Below are positions 22,274 through 29,843 of a DNA stretch of 36,981 nt, piece after piece; position 1 is the stretch's first letter, and every line of letters begins with the position of its first letter. The translations under genes were made by a program, and so were the position numbers. Origin of the DNA: DASRHY01 sp046765875 (GTDB lineage Bacteria; Actinomycetota; Actinomycetes; Propionibacteriales; Kribbellaceae); the NCBI GenBank assembly GCA_046765875.1, contig JBKPSJ010000175.1, positions 1 through 36,981 on the forward strand, read 5' to 3'. The notes beneath the pieces are model-generated. The model did not search any database and was not told where the DNA came from. It saw nothing but the letters and a program-made list of their open reading frames with translations.

Positions 22274-24409
22274 TCACTTGCCCGGCGTCAGATCCACCCT
22301 TCGGAGCAGCTGCGCGTTGAGCGCGACCACGATGGTCGACGCCGACATGAGTACCGCGCCGATCGCCGGGCTCAGCGTGATCCCGACCGGGGCCAGGACG
22401 CCCGCAGCGAGCGGGATCGCGAGAACGTTGTAGCCCGCCGCCCAGGCCAGGTTCTGGACCATCTTGCGGTACGACGCCTTGGACAGCCGCAGGACACCGA
22501 CAACCCCGCGCGGGTCGGACGACGCGAGCACCACACCGGCGGACTCGATCGCGACATCGGTGCCCGCGCCGATCGCGATGCCGACATCGGCACGCGCCAG
22601 CGCCGGGGCGTCGTTGACACCGTCGCCGACCATCGCGACCTTCAGCCCGCGCGCCTGCAACTCGCTGACCGCGTGATCCTTGTCGGCGGGCAGCACCTCG
22701 GCGAACACCTCGTCAACACCCGGCCGGAAACCCAGGTCCGCGGCAACAGCCTCCGCGACCGGACGGGCGTCGCCGGTGATCATGACGATCTTGCGTACAC
22801 CGGCGGACCGCAGCTCCTCGATGGCGTCCCGCGCCTCGGGGCGTACCTCGTCCTCGAGGGCGATCGCACCCAGCACCTGCGGCGGCGCGCCCGTGTCGAG
22901 CCGGAGCAGGTACAGCACGGCGGCGCCGCGCTTCGACCACACCTCGGCCTGGTCGAGCAGGATGTCGGGAACCGACGACTCGAGCTCACGAAGGAGGGCA
23001 GGTCCACCGACCGCATAGCCGACCCCGTCGACGACCGCTCGAACGCCGCGCCCGGTGAGCGATTGGAACCCGGCCGCAGCGGCGTGCTGCCCGCGCGCGT
23101 CCGCAGCGCTGACGATCGCCCGCGCCAGCGGGTGTTCGCTGTCTGCCTCGACCGCACCGGCCAGCCGCAACACGTCGTCCTCGGTCAGACCGTCGGCGGC
23201 GGCGACACCCGTAACGGTGTGCGCGCCCTTGGTCAGCGTGCCGGTCTTGTCGAACAGCACTGCGTCGACGTGCCGCATGCGCTCCAGCGCCAGCCGGTCC
23301 TTGACGAGGATGCCGGCCTTCGCCGCCACCGCGGTCGACAACGCGATCACCAGCGGGATCGCCAGGCCGAGTGCATGCGGGCAGGCGATCACCAGTACGG
23401 TCACCGTGCGCACCACAGCCCCGTCGAGGTCACCCAGCAGCCACCAGGTCACGAACGTGACCGCGGCGGCGGCGGTCGCGATGTAGAACAGCATCGCCGC
23501 GAAGCGATCGGCAAGGACTTGAGCGCGACCGCGGGACTCCTGTGCCTCGGCAACCAGCCGTTGGATCCCGGCGAGCGCGGTGTCGTCACCGACCGCCTGT
23601 ACGCGTACCCGGATCGCGGAATCCGTCGCGACCGTACCGGCGACCACCCGGCCACCAGGACCACGCGACACCGGGCGCGACTCACCGGTGATCATCGACT
23701 CGTCCAGCTCGGCCGATCCCTCGACGATCACACCGTCGGCCGGCACCCGCGCGCCCGACCGCACCAGGACGACGTCATCGACCGCGAGATCGGTCACCGC
23801 TACCTGCTCGACGCCGTCGGCCGTGATCCGCTCGGCGTCGTCCGGAAGTAGTGCCGCCAGCGCGGCCAACGCGCCCTGCGCCTGGCCGATCGCCTTCATC
23901 TCCTGCCAGTGGCCCAGCAGCATGATGGTGACCAGCGCCGCCAGCTCCCACCAGAAGTCCAGGTCGAAGGCGCCGAGACTCGTGGTCATCGACGCGACGT
24001 ACGCGACCGTGATCGCCATCGAGATCAGCAGCATCATCCCGGGCGCCCGGTCGCGCGCCTCGCGAACAGCGCCGACCAGGAACGGCCAGCCGCCGTAGAA
24101 GAACACGACCGAACCGAGGACAGGGCCGATCCAGTCGATCCCCGGGAAGTCCAGGCTGTAGCCGAACCAGTCCATCACCATCTCGCTGGTCGCCACGATC
24201 GGCAGCGTCAGCAGCAGGCTCAGCCAGAACTTCCGCCGGAACATCTCCGGGTCATGCCCCGCGTGCTTGTCATGCCCACCATGCCCACCGTGCCCACCTT
24301 GCCCATGGGCGCCACCGTCATCGTGAACATGGGTCGCGTGAGGTCCGTGCGTCAGCTGTCCGCCCAAGATCGAGTCGTGCTCATGGCTCGGCTTGCCGGT
24401 CGAAGACAT
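22274..24409 (-). CDS. copB: CopB-type copper-transporting P-type ATPase (P1B-3)
   Basis: 711 residues from ATG 24409, with GAGG eight bases upstream; a GTG one codon earlier is an alternative. The cytoplasmic N-terminus is a His/Gly-rich metal-binding tail (HVHDDGGAHGQGGHGGHGG) instead of the CxxC domains of CopA. Then follow two membrane helix pairs, the actuator motif (DESMITGES), the channel motif CPHALGLAIP (CPH defines P1B-3), the phosphorylation site DKTGTLTKG, SEHPLARAI, the hinge GDGVNDAPAL and, at the C-terminus, YNVLAIP and MSASTIVVALNAQLLRRV. P1B-3 ATPases move copper (Cu+ or Cu2+) out of the cytoplasm. A CsoR-like palindrome overlaps its presumed promoter. No csoR or chaperone gene is adjacent. 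Confidence 0.95.
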   Translation of the reverse strand: MSSTGKPSHEHDSILGGQLTHGPHATHVHDDGGAHGQGGHGGHGGHDKHAGHDPEMFRRKFWLSLLLTLPIVATSEMVMDWFGYSLDFPGIDWIGPVLGSVVFFYGGWPFLVGAVREARDRAPGMMLLISMAITVAYVASMTTSLGAFDLDFWWELAALVTIMLLGHWQEMKAIGQAQGALAALAALLPDDAERITADGVEQVAVTDLAVDDVVLVRSGARVPADGVIVEGSAELDESMITGESRPVSRGPGGRVVAGTVATDSAIRVRVQAVGDDTALAGIQRLVAEAQESRGRAQVLADRFAAMLFYIATAAAAVTFVTWWLLGDLDGAVVRTVTVLVIACPHALGLAIPLVIALSTAVAAKAGILVKDRLALERMRHVDAVLFDKTGTLTKGAHTVTGVAAADGLTEDDVLRLAGAVEADSEHPLARAIVSAADARGQHAAAAGFQSLTGRGVRAVVDGVGYAVGGPALLRELESSVPDILLDQAEVWSKRGAAVLYLLRLDTGAPPQVLGAIALEDEVRPEARDAIEELRSAGVRKIVMITGDARPVAEAVAADLGFRPGVDEVFAEVLPADKDHAVSELQARGLKVAMVGDGVNDAPALARADVGIAIGAGTDVAIESAGVVLASSDPRGVVGVLRLSKASYRKMVQNLAWAAGYNVLAIPLAAGVLAPVGITLSPAIGAVLMSASTIVVALNAQLLRRVDLTPGK

Positions 24410-24462
24410 CACAATCACCTCGGGTACTCGGTCCTGAACGCGGGGCCTGATCTGCATGTCGC

Positions 24463-24482
24463 ACTATACCCCCCAGGGGTAC
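24463..24482 (-). promoter_or_regulatory. CsoR-type copper operator over the copB promoter
   Basis: TATACCCCCCAGGGGTAC at 24465-24482 is a palindrome of the TACCCC-GGGGTA type bound by the copper-sensing repressor CsoR. The overlapping minus-strand TATAGT (24463-24468) can serve as -10, which would give a leader of roughly 45-50 bases before ATG 24409. Binding there would block transcription until Cu(I) rises. No convincing -35 is seen. Confidence 0.78.
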
Positions 24483-24581
24483 TACAGATCATACAGTTGG
24501 GCCCCAGGCACCGGTGCCGGTGGTCACAGATTGCTGTGCGACAGCCGACCGTCGCGGCATGCTCCGTCCCGATAACGATCG

Positions 24582-25037
24582 TCAATCGGTGCGGGTGCGG
24601 AGGCTCCGCGCCAGGGCGGGGATCATCACCGTCGCAGCGACGAGGTGTAGCCCGATCAGGGCGGTGGTGGTAGCGGTGTTCGCATCGGAGAGCAGGGGCG
24701 CGACCAACGAGATCGCGGTCAACGACACAGCCGTTTGCACGAATCGCTTGGCGGGGCGAGCGGTCCAACGAAGAAGAGCGGCGGCGATGACGATGCCCAC
24801 GACCGAGAAGAAGCCGGTCACCACGGCGAACCCGGACAACGGGATCGCCTCGCCACCATCGGGGACCTCGAAGTCGACGCCAACGGCCTGGGCAAGCGCA
24901 GCGGCGAGGGTGGTGGCCGCCATCGCGGCGAGCGTGGCGACGAGGCCGGTGCCGGCGAGCCGGCGGAGTCGGTGGGTGCGGCCGGTCTGGCCCCATGCCA
25001 GGCCTGCGACGACCCCGGTGTCCTTCATGCTGTTCAT
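24582..25037 (-). CDS. DUF6069-like four-helix membrane protein
   Basis: 151 residues from ATG 25037, six bases after GGAGG. After a short cytoplasmic tail there are four hydrophobic helices: LVATLAAMAATTLAAALAQA, LSGFAVVTGFFSVVGIVIAA, FVQTAVSLTAISLVAPLL and ALIGLHLVAATVMIPAL. The loop after helix 1 contains a conserved-looking VDFEVPDGG. The layout and the LHLVAATVMIP ending fit the DUF6069 family, common in actinobacteria and without known function. It is transcribed towards copB, but a 172-base gap with copB's own operator separates them. Confidence 0.85.
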   Translation of the reverse strand: MNSMKDTGVVAGLAWGQTGRTHRLRRLAGTGLVATLAAMAATTLAAALAQAVGVDFEVPDGGEAIPLSGFAVVTGFFSVVGIVIAAALLRWTARPAKRFVQTAVSLTAISLVAPLLSDANTATTTALIGLHLVAATVMIPALARSLRTRTD

Positions 25038-25413
25038 GTCGTTCCTCCGTCATTCGGTAACTGGCGTACGGGGTGTGTTGACTGGCACGTGACCACCACA
25101 GCCGGACGTGAAGGCCCGGGCACCACGCTCTGGACGGAACGCTGTGGGCGGGTGCTTTGCGAGGGCGGCGGGATGGACTTCGCGCGCGGTGCCGGCTACG
25201 TAGACCGCATGCTGATCTGGGCCTGGGGCACGGTGGAGTCGAGGATCACCGCGCTCAGCCGGTTGTCCGCTTCAGGTTGTAGGAGTGGTGGCTCGTCGGG
25301 TCGACAGCCAGTGGAGGTCGGTATCGGTGTGGGACGAAGTACACCGGCGAGGCGGTGGGTGTCGCCGCCGGCCAGGTGACCGTCGTGGGAACCTGGTGTA
25401 CGAGACGGCATGA
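25038..25413. other. Intergenic stretch without a recognisable gene
   Basis: Both flanking genes are leftward. Several open frames cross the stretch on both strands, but none has a ribosome site or family resemblance. The left end must hold the promoter for the DUF6069 gene. I see no repeat or hairpin worth naming. Confidence 0.45.
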
Positions 25414-25866
25414 TCAGGCCGCGGCGCCGAGCTGCGCGGCGATGCCCTCCAGGCACCACTGCCAGCCCGTCCGCATGTGCTCGGCCGTCAGCGCGCCCGA
25501 CAGGCCCTCGACCGTGAGCTCCAGCCGGGTCCCGCCCTCGACCGGTAGGAGCAGCACCGTGCAGCGGGAGCGCTCGGCCATGTCCTCCCCAGCGGTGAGC
25601 ACGTCGAGCACGAGCCGCTCCACGGGCTCGAAGACCGCGAAGGTCGCCGTCTCGCTGTACGCGTCGCCGGCCGGGCGGGGGCCGAACCGCAGCCGGTAGC
25701 CCCCGCCCTCGCGGGCGTCGACCTCACAGGTCGACACGCGCCAGTCCGGGTCGGGACAGGCCCAGCGCTCCAGCAGGTCAGCGCGGGTCCAGGCGGCCCA
25801 CACCCGCTCGGGCGGCGCGGGGTAGGTGCGGTCGAGGTCGAACGACAGGAGCGGTGCGGTGGTCAC
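25414..25866 (-). CDS. SRPBCC/AHSA1-domain protein
   Basis: 150 residues from GTG 25866, overlapping the ArsR stop (GTGA). It reads as one START/Bet v1-like domain of the AHSA1 type: SFDLDRTYPAPPERVWAAWT, DLLERWACPDPDW, GGGYRLRFGPRP, FEPVERLVLDV, then GGTRLELTVEGL and a C-terminal helix ending in LEGIAAQLG. Such proteins form a hydrophobic ligand pocket. The two-gene unit of ArsR-type regulator plus AHSA1 protein is common in actinobacteria, and the partner may bind or act on the inducer. The ligand is unknown. Confidence 0.9.
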   Translation of the reverse strand: MTTAPLLSFDLDRTYPAPPERVWAAWTRADLLERWACPDPDWRVSTCEVDAREGGGYRLRFGPRPAGDAYSETATFAVFEPVERLVLDVLTAGEDMAERSRCTVLLLPVEGGTRLELTVEGLSGALTAEHMRTGWQWCLEGIAAQLGAAA

Positions 25867-26168
25867 GTGTCCTCCAGGATGGTGCCGAGAGCGTCCAGCC
25901 GGGTCGACCAGAGCGCCTGCTGCTGTGCGGTCCACGTGGCCACGGCGACGAGCGCGTCGTCGCGCAGCCGGCACTCGCGTACGCGGCCGCGCTTGACCGT
26001 CCTCACCAGACCCGCCTCCTCGAGCACGCGGACGTGCTTGAGCACGGCCTGCAGCGACAGCGACGTCGGCGCCGCGAGGTCACCGGCGGACGTCGGCCCG
26101 CGGGCGAGCCGCTCGACGATGGCCAGACGGGTCGGGTCACCCAGGGCCGCGAACTGATGGTGAACCAT
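25863..26168 (-). CDS. ArsR-family transcriptional regulator
   Basis: 101 residues from ATG 26168; longer in-frame readings lack a start near the homology. The winged HTH is complete: HQFAALGDPTRLAIVERLARGP, then AGDLAAPTSLSLQAVLKHVRVLEEAGLVR and the wing VKRGRVRECRL. There is no Cys metal motif, so it should respond to something other than metal; this subgroup pairs with AHSA1 genes. There is no ribosome site before the ATG, so the mRNA may be leaderless. The palindrome AACCATTTGGTT covers the start codon and suggests tight autoregulation. The downstream SRPBCC gene is translationally coupled. Confidence 0.92.
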   Translation of the reverse strand: MVHHQFAALGDPTRLAIVERLARGPTSAGDLAAPTSLSLQAVLKHVRVLEEAGLVRTVKRGRVRECRLRDDALVAVATWTAQQQALWSTRLDALGTILEDT

Positions 26169-26174
26169 TTGGTT
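26163..26174. promoter_or_regulatory. AACC-GGTT palindrome over the arsR start codon
   Basis: AACCATTTGGTT, with perfect AACC/GGTT arms, spans the ATG of the ArsR gene. Regulators of this family usually bind short dyads over their own promoter or start. If the transcript is leaderless, the site sits at +1. Confidence 0.55.
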
Positions 26175-26258
26175 TACTGTTACAGCCCGACGCGCGCGTG
26201 TCAACCCGCACCAACCGGCGGAAATCGCCGACTCACCGGTCGAGGTCGGCCCCTGCGC

Positions 26259-26645
26259 TCACGGACGGTGGGATGGTTCGAACAGTTCGATCAGATTGCC
26301 GTCGGGGTCGGCGATCAGAATCTGGCGCCCGCCCGGGCCGGAGACCAGATCGCTCCGGAAGGACAACTTCGCGTCGCGAAGCCGGGCGATCTCGGCATCC
26401 AGGTCGTCGACGACGAGATGGATGCGATTGCGGCCCGCGGCCTTTGCATCGTCAGGGGTCGCGCGGGCCCCGGAAGTGGCCGGGCCGGACAGGAGCAGCC
26501 TGAGCGGACCGCACACCACATCGGCGAATGCGGGTCCGGGGTTGGTCTTCAGGGTGAAGCCGAGGTGACCGGTGTAGAAGTCGATGGCTTCCTGCACGTC
26601 CGTCACGAGGTAGCGGACGCTGGCGTATCGGTTTGGCGCGGTCAC
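26259..26645 (-). CDS. VOC-family (glyoxalase/bleomycin-resistance-like) protein
   Basis: 128 residues from GTG 26645, eight bases after CGGAGG. A single-chain VOC protein with two beta-alpha-beta-beta-beta modules: VRYLVTDVQEAIDFYTGHLGF opens the first, IHLVVDDLDAEIARLRDAKL the second, and ILIADPDGNLIELFEPS closes it with the usual Glu metal ligand. The typical first-module histidine is not evident, so metal binding is uncertain. It starts 15 bases after the ArsC-like remnant, a pairing often seen with intact regulator-phosphatase fusions. The substrate is unknown. Confidence 0.9.
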   Translation of the reverse strand: MTAPNRYASVRYLVTDVQEAIDFYTGHLGFTLKTNPGPAFADVVCGPLRLLLSGPATSGARATPDDAKAAGRNRIHLVVDDLDAEIARLRDAKLSFRSDLVSGPGGRQILIADPDGNLIELFEPSHRP

Positions 26646-26659
26646 GGCTGAACCTCCGA

Positions 26660-26998
26660 TCAGTCGGTGGCGGTGAGAACAGGCAGCAGATATCTGATCC
26701 GGGTGTTGATGTCTGCTGCGGCGCGCGCGAAAGCGGCACGGGAGGCCGTGTCATCTCGCCCGTCGGCCGCCGGATCCGGGACGCTCCAGTGGGAACGACG
26801 CGGGTGGTTGGCGAACTCAGGGCAGACCTCGCGAGCCCGATCGCACAAGGTGATCACGTGGCTGAATGCGCGATCGATGACGGTGTCGAGGTGGCGCGGG
26901 CGCCGCTCGGCGACATCGATGCCGTATGACGAGCGCAGCACCCGAACGGTGTTGGGATCCAGGCCGGACTTGGGCATGGTCCCGGCGCCAGCCGATCA
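26660..26998 (-). pseudogene. ArsC-like low-molecular-weight phosphatase, N-terminally truncated
   Basis: From about 26995, or ATG 26977, the frame encodes the C-terminal two-thirds of a low-molecular-weight protein tyrosine phosphatase or arsenate reductase: SAG at the start, LDPNTVRVLRSSYGIDVAERRPRHLD, HVITLCDRAREVCPEF, HWSVPDPAADG with the catalytic Asp, and a helical end. The N-terminal strand with the P-loop CxxxxxR, which carries the nucleophile, is absent; a stop in frame lies just before SAG. Close relatives in actinobacteria have an ArsR-type HTH before this domain. The upstream DNA has an HTH-like reading (RIQQVTQLVELIG) in a different frame, so an internal deletion may have removed the P-loop region. 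It cannot be catalytically active as it stands. It could still be translated from 26977 as a 105-residue protein. Confidence 0.7.
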
Positions 26999-27269
26999 GC
27001 TCGACCAGCTGGGTGACCTGCTGGATGCGGCCCTCGGCTCGGATCCGACGGCGTAGACGAGACCGGTCGGTGTCCGAAGCTTCGACCATCTCCGACGGGT
27101 TCTCGCGGTGGTTACCCACCTACAGACTTAGACATTCGGACGTCAAGAAGTTACTAACTCCCGGGGACGAGCGAGTCGCAACCGAAAACGGCTCGGCGCG
27201 GCCAGAATGAGCGCCATGATGGACAAGCAGCGTCTGTCACCACCTACCTAGTCGGAGGGTTGAGTCGTC

Positions 27270-27665
27270 ATGGTTGCCGCCGAGTTCGGGACCGGGCAAG
27301 TCTTCTGGTCGATGTTGTGGTTCTTCTTGTTCTTCATCTGGATCTGGCTGCTGATCGCGGTGTTCGCAGACATCTTCCGCAGCGATGACCTGTCGGGTTG
27401 GGGCAAGGCGCTGTGGACGATCCTGGTCATCGTCGTTCCGTACCTCGGAGTGCTCATCTACCTGATCGTGCGCGGCGGCAAGATGCGGCAGCGCGAGGCC
27501 CGGGACGCGCAGCAGGCGGATACGGCGATGCGTCAATACATCCGCGAGACCGCCGGGTCGCCGTCAGGCCCTGCCGACGAAATCGCCAAGCTCGCCGACC
27601 TGCGCGACCGCGGCGTGATCGACGAGACCGAGTTCCAGAGCGCCAAGGCCAAGCTCCTCACCTGA
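27270..27665 (+). CDS. Membrane protein with PLDc_N-like helices and SHOCT domain
   Basis: 131 residues from ATG 27270, ten bases after GGAGGG. Two hydrophobic helices open the protein (FWSMLWFFLFFIWIWLLIAVFAD by position 12-34 and ALWTILVIVVPYLGVLIYLIV around 47-67), the arrangement of phospholipase-D N-terminal-like (PLDc_N) proteins. A charged linker follows and then a SHOCT domain from about residue 105: EIAKLADLRDRGVIDETEFQSAKAKLL. SHOCT is a short helix pair found at the ends of many bacterial membrane proteins, probably for oligomerisation. No enzymatic residue is visible. A long perfect hairpin follows 18 bases after the stop. Confidence 0.92.
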   Translation: MVAAEFGTGQVFWSMLWFFLFFIWIWLLIAVFADIFRSDDLSGWGKALWTILVIVVPYLGVLIYLIVRGGKMRQREARDAQQADTAMRQYIRETAGSPSGPADEIAKLADLRDRGVIDETEFQSAKAKLLT

Positions 27666-27682
27666 TCCACGACCAAGCAGCA

Positions 27683-27732
27683 CCCAACGCACTGCGGCCT
27701 CGGTCCCCGGACCTCGGCCGCAGTGCGTTGGG
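27683..27732. terminator. Long perfect hairpin, bidirectional terminator
   Basis: CCCAACGCACTGCGGCC (27683-27699) pairs with GGCCGCAGTGCGTTGGG (27716-27732) over 17 bp. The 16-base loop contains a further GGTCC/GGACC pairing. It lies between the rightward SHOCT gene and the leftward 54-aa gene and can stop both. Confidence 0.88.
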
Positions 27733-27838
27733 GCAGTCCGGCCCGGCGGCGAGGTTCGCGCCGAGGGCAACAGGTGCCTCCACGGCCGTCGCAGTGTCCT
27801 CGAGGGTTCATCGCCGGCGGAGTTCGCGGGCGGCATTG

Positions 27839-28003
27839 TCAGCCGGACGAACCGCGAGGCGTGGGTGCGCTGGAGCGGGAGCGTACGGTCATGGCCATCC
27901 GCGACCGGTTGCGCCTGGTCCGGCGCGCTCGGCGTCGTTCCTCGTCGGCCTGGAACTCGCTCTGGTCGGTGTTGATGAACAGTTCAACGAACAGCGGGTG
28001 CAT
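27839..28003 (-). CDS. 54-residue basic protein, conserved-hypothetical type
   Basis: Begins at ATG 28003, five bases after GAGGA, and ends at TGA 27839. The first part, MHPLFVELFINTDQSEF, is hydrophobic-acidic; the rest, DEERRRARRTRRNRSRMAM and on, is strongly basic. Short proteins opening with MHPLFVELF and continuing into an Arg-rich helix occur in other actinobacteria, to my recollection without known function. Nucleic acid or membrane association is possible from composition only. It is free-standing, with the long hairpin about 107 bases past its stop. Confidence 0.65.
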   Translation of the reverse strand: MHPLFVELFINTDQSEFQADEERRRARRTRRNRSRMAMTVRSRSSAPTPRGSSG

Positions 28004-28259
28004 GGCGTCCTCGATTCCATTTGCCGTTTGATACACGGAGCATCGCGCTAAGGCCCGTGATACGACATCGGGAACAGTGCGTATTAGACCCCGGTCCCTA
28101 CCTAGGGGGTACGCGACGCAATGCGTGGCACACGGGGCGGGTGGGGTGCCCGGGACGGGAGTTGAATCCGTACGACTCGCCGCCGCGAGGGAGGCCGGGA
28201 CAAACTGCTCGCCGGGCCCCACGTGCGCGGGTCCGCCGGCGTCGCGAACAGGAGCAACC

Positions 28260-28748
28260 ATGACCGAACCCACTGAATCCACGCCCGCCATCGACTTCGC
28301 CAATCTCCCCACGCCCGCCGAGGGGTTTCTGGTGACGTTGTTCATCACCGTCCGCAAGGTCGCGCGGTCCCGCGACTTCTACTCGCGCGTTCTTGGCGGC
28401 ACCGTCGTTCTGGACGAGAACCCGTGCATCGTCAGGCTGTCCAATTCGTGGATCATCATGAACCCCGGCGGGCCGCCGACACCCGACAAGCCAGGGATAT
28501 CGGTGGTCGACTACCAACCCGGCGACACGACCTCGATCTTCTTGAACCTGCGCGTCGCCGACATCCAGACCTGCTACGACCAGTGGAAGGCCAAGGGCGC
28601 CGAGTTCGTGACGCCACCGATCGACCGCGAGGCCGAAATCCGCTGCTACATGCGAGACCCCGACGGATACCTCATCGAGGTCGGCCAGTCCACCGGCCTG
28701 CTCCAAGGCAAGCTCGCCGCCAAGCGCCCCGAAGACCTGCCAGGCTGA
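28260..28748 (+). CDS. VOC-family protein
   Basis: 162 residues from ATG 28260, five bases after AGGAG; the frame is open further upstream, but homology begins after this ATG. A 20-residue leader precedes a VOC fold: LFITVRKVARSRDFYSRVLGGTVV, then CIVRLSNSWIIMNPGG, and the second module SIFLNLRVADIQTCYDQWKAKGAEFVTPP with CYMRDPDGYLIEVGQS at the end. The terminal Glu is a possible metal ligand. These proteins are usually annotated as glyoxalase or dioxygenase-like; substrate cannot be told. The AraC gene follows on the same strand 186 bases downstream. Confidence 0.9.
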   Translation: MTEPTESTPAIDFANLPTPAEGFLVTLFITVRKVARSRDFYSRVLGGTVVLDENPCIVRLSNSWIIMNPGGPPTPDKPGISVVDYQPGDTTSIFLNLRVADIQTCYDQWKAKGAEFVTPPIDREAEIRCYMRDPDGYLIEVGQSTGLLQGKLAAKRPEDLPG

Positions 28749-28836
28749 ACGCCGTCACCCGCCGGCCGGAGGACCGGGACGGCCGACCAGCCTCAAAGCA
28801 TGGCCGCAGCACCTTGACCGGCCGTCCAGGCTGTAC

Positions 28837-28846
28837 GCAACGTTGC
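28837..28846. promoter_or_regulatory. 10-bp palindrome upstream of the AraC-type gene
   Basis: GCAACGTTGC is a perfect palindrome about 90 bases before the AraC start, followed closely by another GCAAC. TTGACC lies about 20 bases upstream of it, but no matching -10 is seen. It is a candidate operator only. Confidence 0.3.
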
Positions 28847-28934
28847 AACCGGCAACTATCCGGCGCTGCTCGGCCCTCACCCTCGCAGCGGAGTACGAGG
28901 TAGGGGGTTGGCGGAACACAGGTAGCATCGGATC

Positions 28935-29834
28935 ATGGCCGACGCCTCGGGAGGTCGGCGTCGTCCGCATACCGGTCGCGCCACGCACTTTGTCCGGGCT
29001 CGCCAGCACGGCGACGTCCTCGCGGAGTGGTACCGGTACCCTCCCGGACCCGCGGGCGTGACCCCCAAACACGCGCATGAGGAGTACCAACTCTGCCTGG
29101 CCTCGGGATCGGCGAGCAGATACCTGTACCGGGGAGGCTGGATTCTCGTGCCGCCTGGCAGCCTCAGCGTCCTGATGCCGGACGAAGTGCATGCGACCGA
29201 GGAACCCGAGGACCGGCGGGATACGACCAGCTACCAGGTGCTGTACGTCGGCCCGGACCGGATCCGGGACGTGGCGGGGGCGATCCGTGGTCGCTCTCGA
29301 GCGCTGCCAACCTTCGCCGACGCCGTGCTTCGCGATCCCGACCTCGTCGTGCGGTACCAGCGACTGCAGGCCGCGTTCGCTGCTGGGTCGTCGCAGCTCG
29401 GCCGAGACGTCGACCTGTTGTCGGTGCTGGTCGCCCTGGTGGGTCGTCACTCCCGCCCACGGACCGGCCGCGAGTCGCAGCCCGGGCAACGCCGCGCTGT
29501 GCTCCTGGCGCGTGCCTATCTGGAAGACAACCATGCCGAGGACGTCTCGCTGGACGGATTGGCTCGGCTGGTGGGCCTGAGCCCATTCCATCTGGCGCGA
29601 TCGTTCCAGAGTGAAGTAGGTATGCCCCCGCACGCGTACCAACTCCAGGTACGCATCGGACGCGCCAAGCGCCTGCTCCTGGACGGCTTGCCCGTGAGCC
29701 GCGTCGCCAGCGAGACCGGCTTCTTCGACCTGAGCCACTTCAGCCGGCACTTCAAGCGCCATGTCGGCGTCTCTCCGGGCGGCTACCCGCTGACCGCAAG
29801 AACGTACAATACGAGGGCGCTCGATCTCGCATAG
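28935..29834 (+). CDS. AraC-family transcriptional regulator
   Basis: 299 residues from ATG 28935, with no strong ribosome site. Residues about 15-120 form the cupin-type AraC_binding domain: EWYRYPPGP, TPKHAHEEYQLCLAS, WILVPPGSLSVLMPDEVHA with the histidine pattern. Residues about 195-299 hold the two HTH motifs of the AraC/XylS family: EDVSLDGLARLVGLSPFHLARSF and LPVSRVASETGFFDLSHFSRHFKRHVGVSPGGY. It probably senses a small molecule and activates the genes around it. The DJ-1-like gene begins nine bases after its stop, so it is likely in the same transcript. Confidence 0.94.
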   Translation: MADASGGRRRPHTGRATHFVRARQHGDVLAEWYRYPPGPAGVTPKHAHEEYQLCLASGSASRYLYRGGWILVPPGSLSVLMPDEVHATEEPEDRRDTTSYQVLYVGPDRIRDVAGAIRGRSRALPTFADAVLRDPDLVVRYQRLQAAFAAGSSQLGRDVDLLSVLVALVGRHSRPRTGRESQPGQRRAVLLARAYLEDNHAEDVSLDGLARLVGLSPFHLARSFQSEVGMPPHAYQLQVRIGRAKRLLLDGLPVSRVASETGFFDLSHFSRHFKRHVGVSPGGYPLTARTYNTRALDLA

Positions 29835-29843
29835 CCTCTCCGC

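Noticed and set aside
22673..23851. Plus-strand open frame of 392 codons over copB
   Set aside because: copB motifs are complete on the other strand; this frame is its shadow.
24278..24310. Short repeats of ATGCCCACC type as a DNA repeat element
   Set aside because: They are the codons of the His/Gly-rich metal-binding tail of CopB.
25196..25459. Minus-strand frame of 87 codons between the SRPBCC and DUF6069 genes
   Set aside because: Overlaps the end of the SRPBCC gene, lacks a ribosome site, and the product is proline-rich without a pattern.
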